Assembly (NCBI GenBank): GCA_023457235.1
Contig: JAEWMK010000153.1
Coordinates: 1-9,644, forward strand
Length of the DNA stretch: 9,644 bases
Reading direction: 5' to 3'
Source: Bacillota bacterium
GTDB lineage: Bacteria; Bacillota; Bacilli; Bacillales; Bacillaceae_J
The position numbers and the translations under genes are program-made. How positions within the stretch are numbered: position 1 is the stretch's first letter; each line of letters starts with the position of its first letter. Shown in pieces: positions 8,385-9,644 of this stretch. The notes under the pieces are model-generated. The model saw nothing but the letters and a program-made list of their open reading frames with translations, had not been told where the DNA came from and searched no databases.

Positions 8385-8424
8385 TTAGCGAACAGTCACA
8401 GTTGCTGTTTGCTAACTTATTTTT
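8385..8424 (+). terminator. Probable rho-independent terminator after the nuclease-STAND gene
   Basis: TTAGCGAACAG (8385-8395) pairs with CTGTTTGCTAA (8405-8415) over 11 bp with one G-U pair, around a 9-nt loop, and is followed by CTTATTTTT. It is 200 bp beyond the STAND stop codon, so it would leave a long 3' untranslated region. It could also be the terminator of a now-decayed gene. Confidence 0.5.
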
Positions 8425-8515
8425 ACATATTTGGTAACACATGAGAGTAGGTATCAATGGGACCTATTGTTGAATGAAAAATTATTATTAAAGATAAGCA
8501 GGAAATTATAAAAAA

Positions 8516-8522
8516 TGTCGAA
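8516..8522 (+). promoter_or_regulatory. Spo0A-box-like heptamer TGTCGAA
   Basis: TGTCGAA matches the core consensus of the Spo0A binding site of Bacillus. It lies 162 bp before the rpn remnant start in an AT-rich context. A heptamer is expected about once by chance in this length, so the match alone is weak evidence. Confidence 0.2.
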
Positions 8523-8626
8523 TATTTGTTCAAGAGGTTTTAAAACAAACGAATTCTTCGAAATATATCAACTACTCACTGTTGCTTTTTATCCTATCTC
8601 TGCCTGCATGTTTTTAAATTAGAAGT

Positions 8627-8672
8627 TTTCAAAACTCCTCAAAGTGATTTCCAAAACTCCCCGAAAGGATGA
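8627..8672 (+). repeat. Imperfect tandem repeat overlapping the rpn remnant's ribosome binding site
   Basis: The unit TTTCAAAACTCCTCAAAGTGA (8627-8647, written here with its 21st base only to show the end at TGA) is followed directly by a 25-base variant at 8648-8672 that starts TTTCCAAAACTCC and ends AAAGGATGA. The second copy carries the ribosome binding site of the rpn remnant. Confidence 0.35.
8663..8669 (+). promoter_or_regulatory. Ribosome binding site of the rpn remnant
   Basis: GAAAGGA ends 8 nt before the TTG at 8678. The ATG at 8669 overlaps the site and has nothing suitable upstream, so TTG 8678 is the likelier start. Confidence 0.6.
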
Positions 8673-8677
8673 TTCCC

Positions 8678-8884
8678 TTGTCAAAAGAATACCTCGACTT
8701 AAAAGTTGATTTTATGTTTAAACAATTATTTGGACAACCAAGTCGAAAGCACATTACAATCGCATTTTTAAATGATTTGCTGGGAAGAAAAGATGAAGAC
8801 AGAATAACTGATTTGACGTTCGAAAACTCTGAAGCCGTTAAAGATACTGAATGGGCCGCAGGGTCGGGAAGTCTGGTTCATTAG
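8678..8884 (+). pseudogene. Truncated Rpn-family nuclease (PD-(D/E)XK transposase-like), N-terminal fragment
   Basis: The 68-residue product begins with the Rpn family's N-terminal signature, LKVDFMFKQLFGQ, then IAFLNDLLGR and EDRITDLTFENSE. These align with the start of the second rpn gene in this window (PKNDFVFKLLLG, VNFLNDIFDV). Full-length members are roughly 300 residues. This one stops just before the position of the catalytic D and lacks the downstream E-x-Q, so it cannot be a nuclease. The last ten or so residues (EWAAGSGSLVH) do not look like the family. None of the other frames downstream restores it, so the rest was lost by deletion rather than a simple frameshift. The start is TTG 8678 (or ATG 8669). 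Translation signals are intact, so a short product could still be made. Confidence 0.82.
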
Positions 8885-9026
8885 TGAATAAATATAACAA
8901 AAAATGCAAGATTTTTGAAATAAATGTCGAATACTAAACCAAGGGAAATTGATAACTAATCAAATTCTTCAATTTAGATGCATTACATATTTTAATTATT
9001 TTATAATCTCCCAATCCCCAACCACG
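8885..9026. other. Short spacer between the two rpn genes
   Basis: This AT-rich spacer carries no open frame of note and no recognisable remainder of the truncated rpn gene. It contains a second TGTCGAA heptamer at 8925-8931. Confidence 0.4.
8925..8931 (+). promoter_or_regulatory. Second Spo0A-box-like heptamer TGTCGAA
   Basis: This is an identical core match 409 bp after the first and 114 bp before the ATG of the second rpn gene. The shared flank AAATGTCGAATA makes the pair slightly more notable than a bare heptamer, but binding is unproven. Confidence 0.22.
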
Positions 9027-9044
9027 AAAGGAGTATAAAACTTA

Positions 9045-9644
9045 ATGAAGGACACAGAAACATCTAGTCTTCCTCTTTGGCTACTTCCAAAAAATGATTT
9101 TGTCTTCAAACTGCTACTCGGGAGTGAAAACAAACACTCAAAAGAACTGCTTGTTAACTTTTTAAACGATATTTTCGATGTTCCGGAAGATCAAAGCATC
9201 TCCAATGTTCATTTGCAAAATCCTCACTTTAACAAACAACATCTTTCAGATAAGGCTTCCATACTAGATATTAGAGCGCAAATTCCTGGAATCGGTGTGG
9301 TCAACATTGAAATGCAGCTAGAAAATCAATATAATATGGATAAACGAACATTATTCTATTGTGCAAAAATGATCACCGAACAGCTAAATGAAGGTGATGA
9401 TTATAAAAAACTTCGAAAAACCACAATGATCAATCTACTCAACTTTAATTACTTTAGCCAAGAAAATTACCACAGCATTTATCACCTAACGGAGAAAAAG
9501 ACGGGTATTATCTACCCGGATCTAATTAGCGTACATTTCATTGAATTAAAAAAGTTTAATATATTCCTAAAAAGTGGAAAGATTAATCCCCGGGATCGAT
9601 TAGCAAAATGGATTGAATTTATTGCAAATGAAGATGATAGCCAG
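9045..9644 (+). CDS. Rpn-family recombination-promoting nuclease / putative PD-(D/E)XK transposase, 3' end outside window
   Basis: The frame runs from ATG 9045 to the window edge without a stop, giving 200 residues of a protein that is usually about 300. AAAGGAG at 9027-9033 supports the start. Rpn proteins are PD-(D/E)XK endonucleases related to transposase_31-like and PDDEXK_2 families, and the founding RpnA is a DNA endonuclease that promotes recombination. Visible family marks are PKNDFVFKLLLG (residues 16-27), VNFLNDIFDVPED, the catalytic D75 in ILDIRAQI, and E89-M90-Q91 in VNIEMQLENQYNMDKR, followed by the RTLFYCAKMITEQLNEGDDY segment and the later VHFIELKKF strand. All active-site residues in the visible part are present, so this copy looks functional. 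It follows a truncated relative, so the locus has carried two rpn genes. In some bacteria rpn genes also produce a short inhibitory C-terminal protein from an internal start; that region is outside the window. Confidence 0.9.
   Translation, partial: MKDTETSSLPLWLLPKNDFVFKLLLGSENKHSKELLVNFLNDIFDVPEDQSISNVHLQNPHFNKQHLSDKASILDIRAQIPGIGVVNIEMQLENQYNMDKRTLFYCAKMITEQLNEGDDYKKLRKTTMINLLNFNYFSQENYHSIYHLTEKKTGIIYPDLISVHFIELKKFNIFLKSGKINPRDRLAKWIEFIANEDDSQ

Larger units (their letters stand above)
8184..8662. other. Long intergenic region between the nuclease-STAND gene and the rpn remnant
   Basis: No intact gene is found on either strand. The region contains a duplicated short motif, a terminator-like hairpin, a Spo0A-box-like heptamer and a tandem repeat, each listed separately. 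A + strand frame (8260-8388) stays open for 42 codons with protein-like sequence (KKEFFDRLKQIGKQLSKFPKN), but has no start codon and ends inside the hairpin. It may be the tail of a lost gene. Confidence 0.45.

Noticed and set aside
8360..8415. Considered as part of a CRISPR or phage attachment site because of the repeats and hairpin
   Set aside because: There are only two motif copies, no regular spacers, no integrase nearby and no tRNA end.

Overview
The window looks like an accessory, defence-rich segment of a low-GC Firmicute, most likely Bacillus or a relative. The reasons are AT-rich DNA, strong AAGGAGG-type ribosome binding sites, TTG start codons and Bacillaceae-like HsdR and Rpn proteins. 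The genus is inferred, not proven. All recognised genes lie on the + strand. No rRNA, tRNA or CRISPR array was seen.

Layout. (1) 1-552 is the 3' end of hsdS, the specificity subunit of a type I restriction-modification system. It is followed after 15 bp by a complete hsdR (568-3555), and a strong intrinsic terminator (3600-3635) closes the operon. hsdM must lie upstream if the system is complete. (2) 3627-3925 is mostly non-coding and holds a decayed-looking open stretch on the - strand. (3) 3926-4171 is a small unrecognised 81-residue gene. (4) 4389-8183 encodes a 1264-residue protein with an N-terminal Mrr-like PD-(D/E)XK nuclease, a central STAND-type P-loop NTPase and a long helical C-terminal half. 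This architecture resembles antiviral Avs-like STAND effectors. (5) 8184-8677 is a long gap with a terminator-like hairpin, a short duplicated motif and an imperfect tandem repeat. (6) 8678-8884 is an rpn-family nuclease gene cut off before its catalytic residues, and 9045 to the window end is a second rpn gene that is intact as far as visible.

How the parts fit. The type I system would cleave unmodified foreign DNA. The STAND-nuclease would act as a second, probably NTP-driven and infection-triggered, layer. Rpn nucleases are known as recombination-promoting DNases, and related members have been linked to phage defence. Together this reads as a defence island with signs of turnover: a truncated paralogue, a gene remnant and composition shifts. 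The nuclease-STAND gene, its unclassified sensor half and the small gene before it are the most interesting part.
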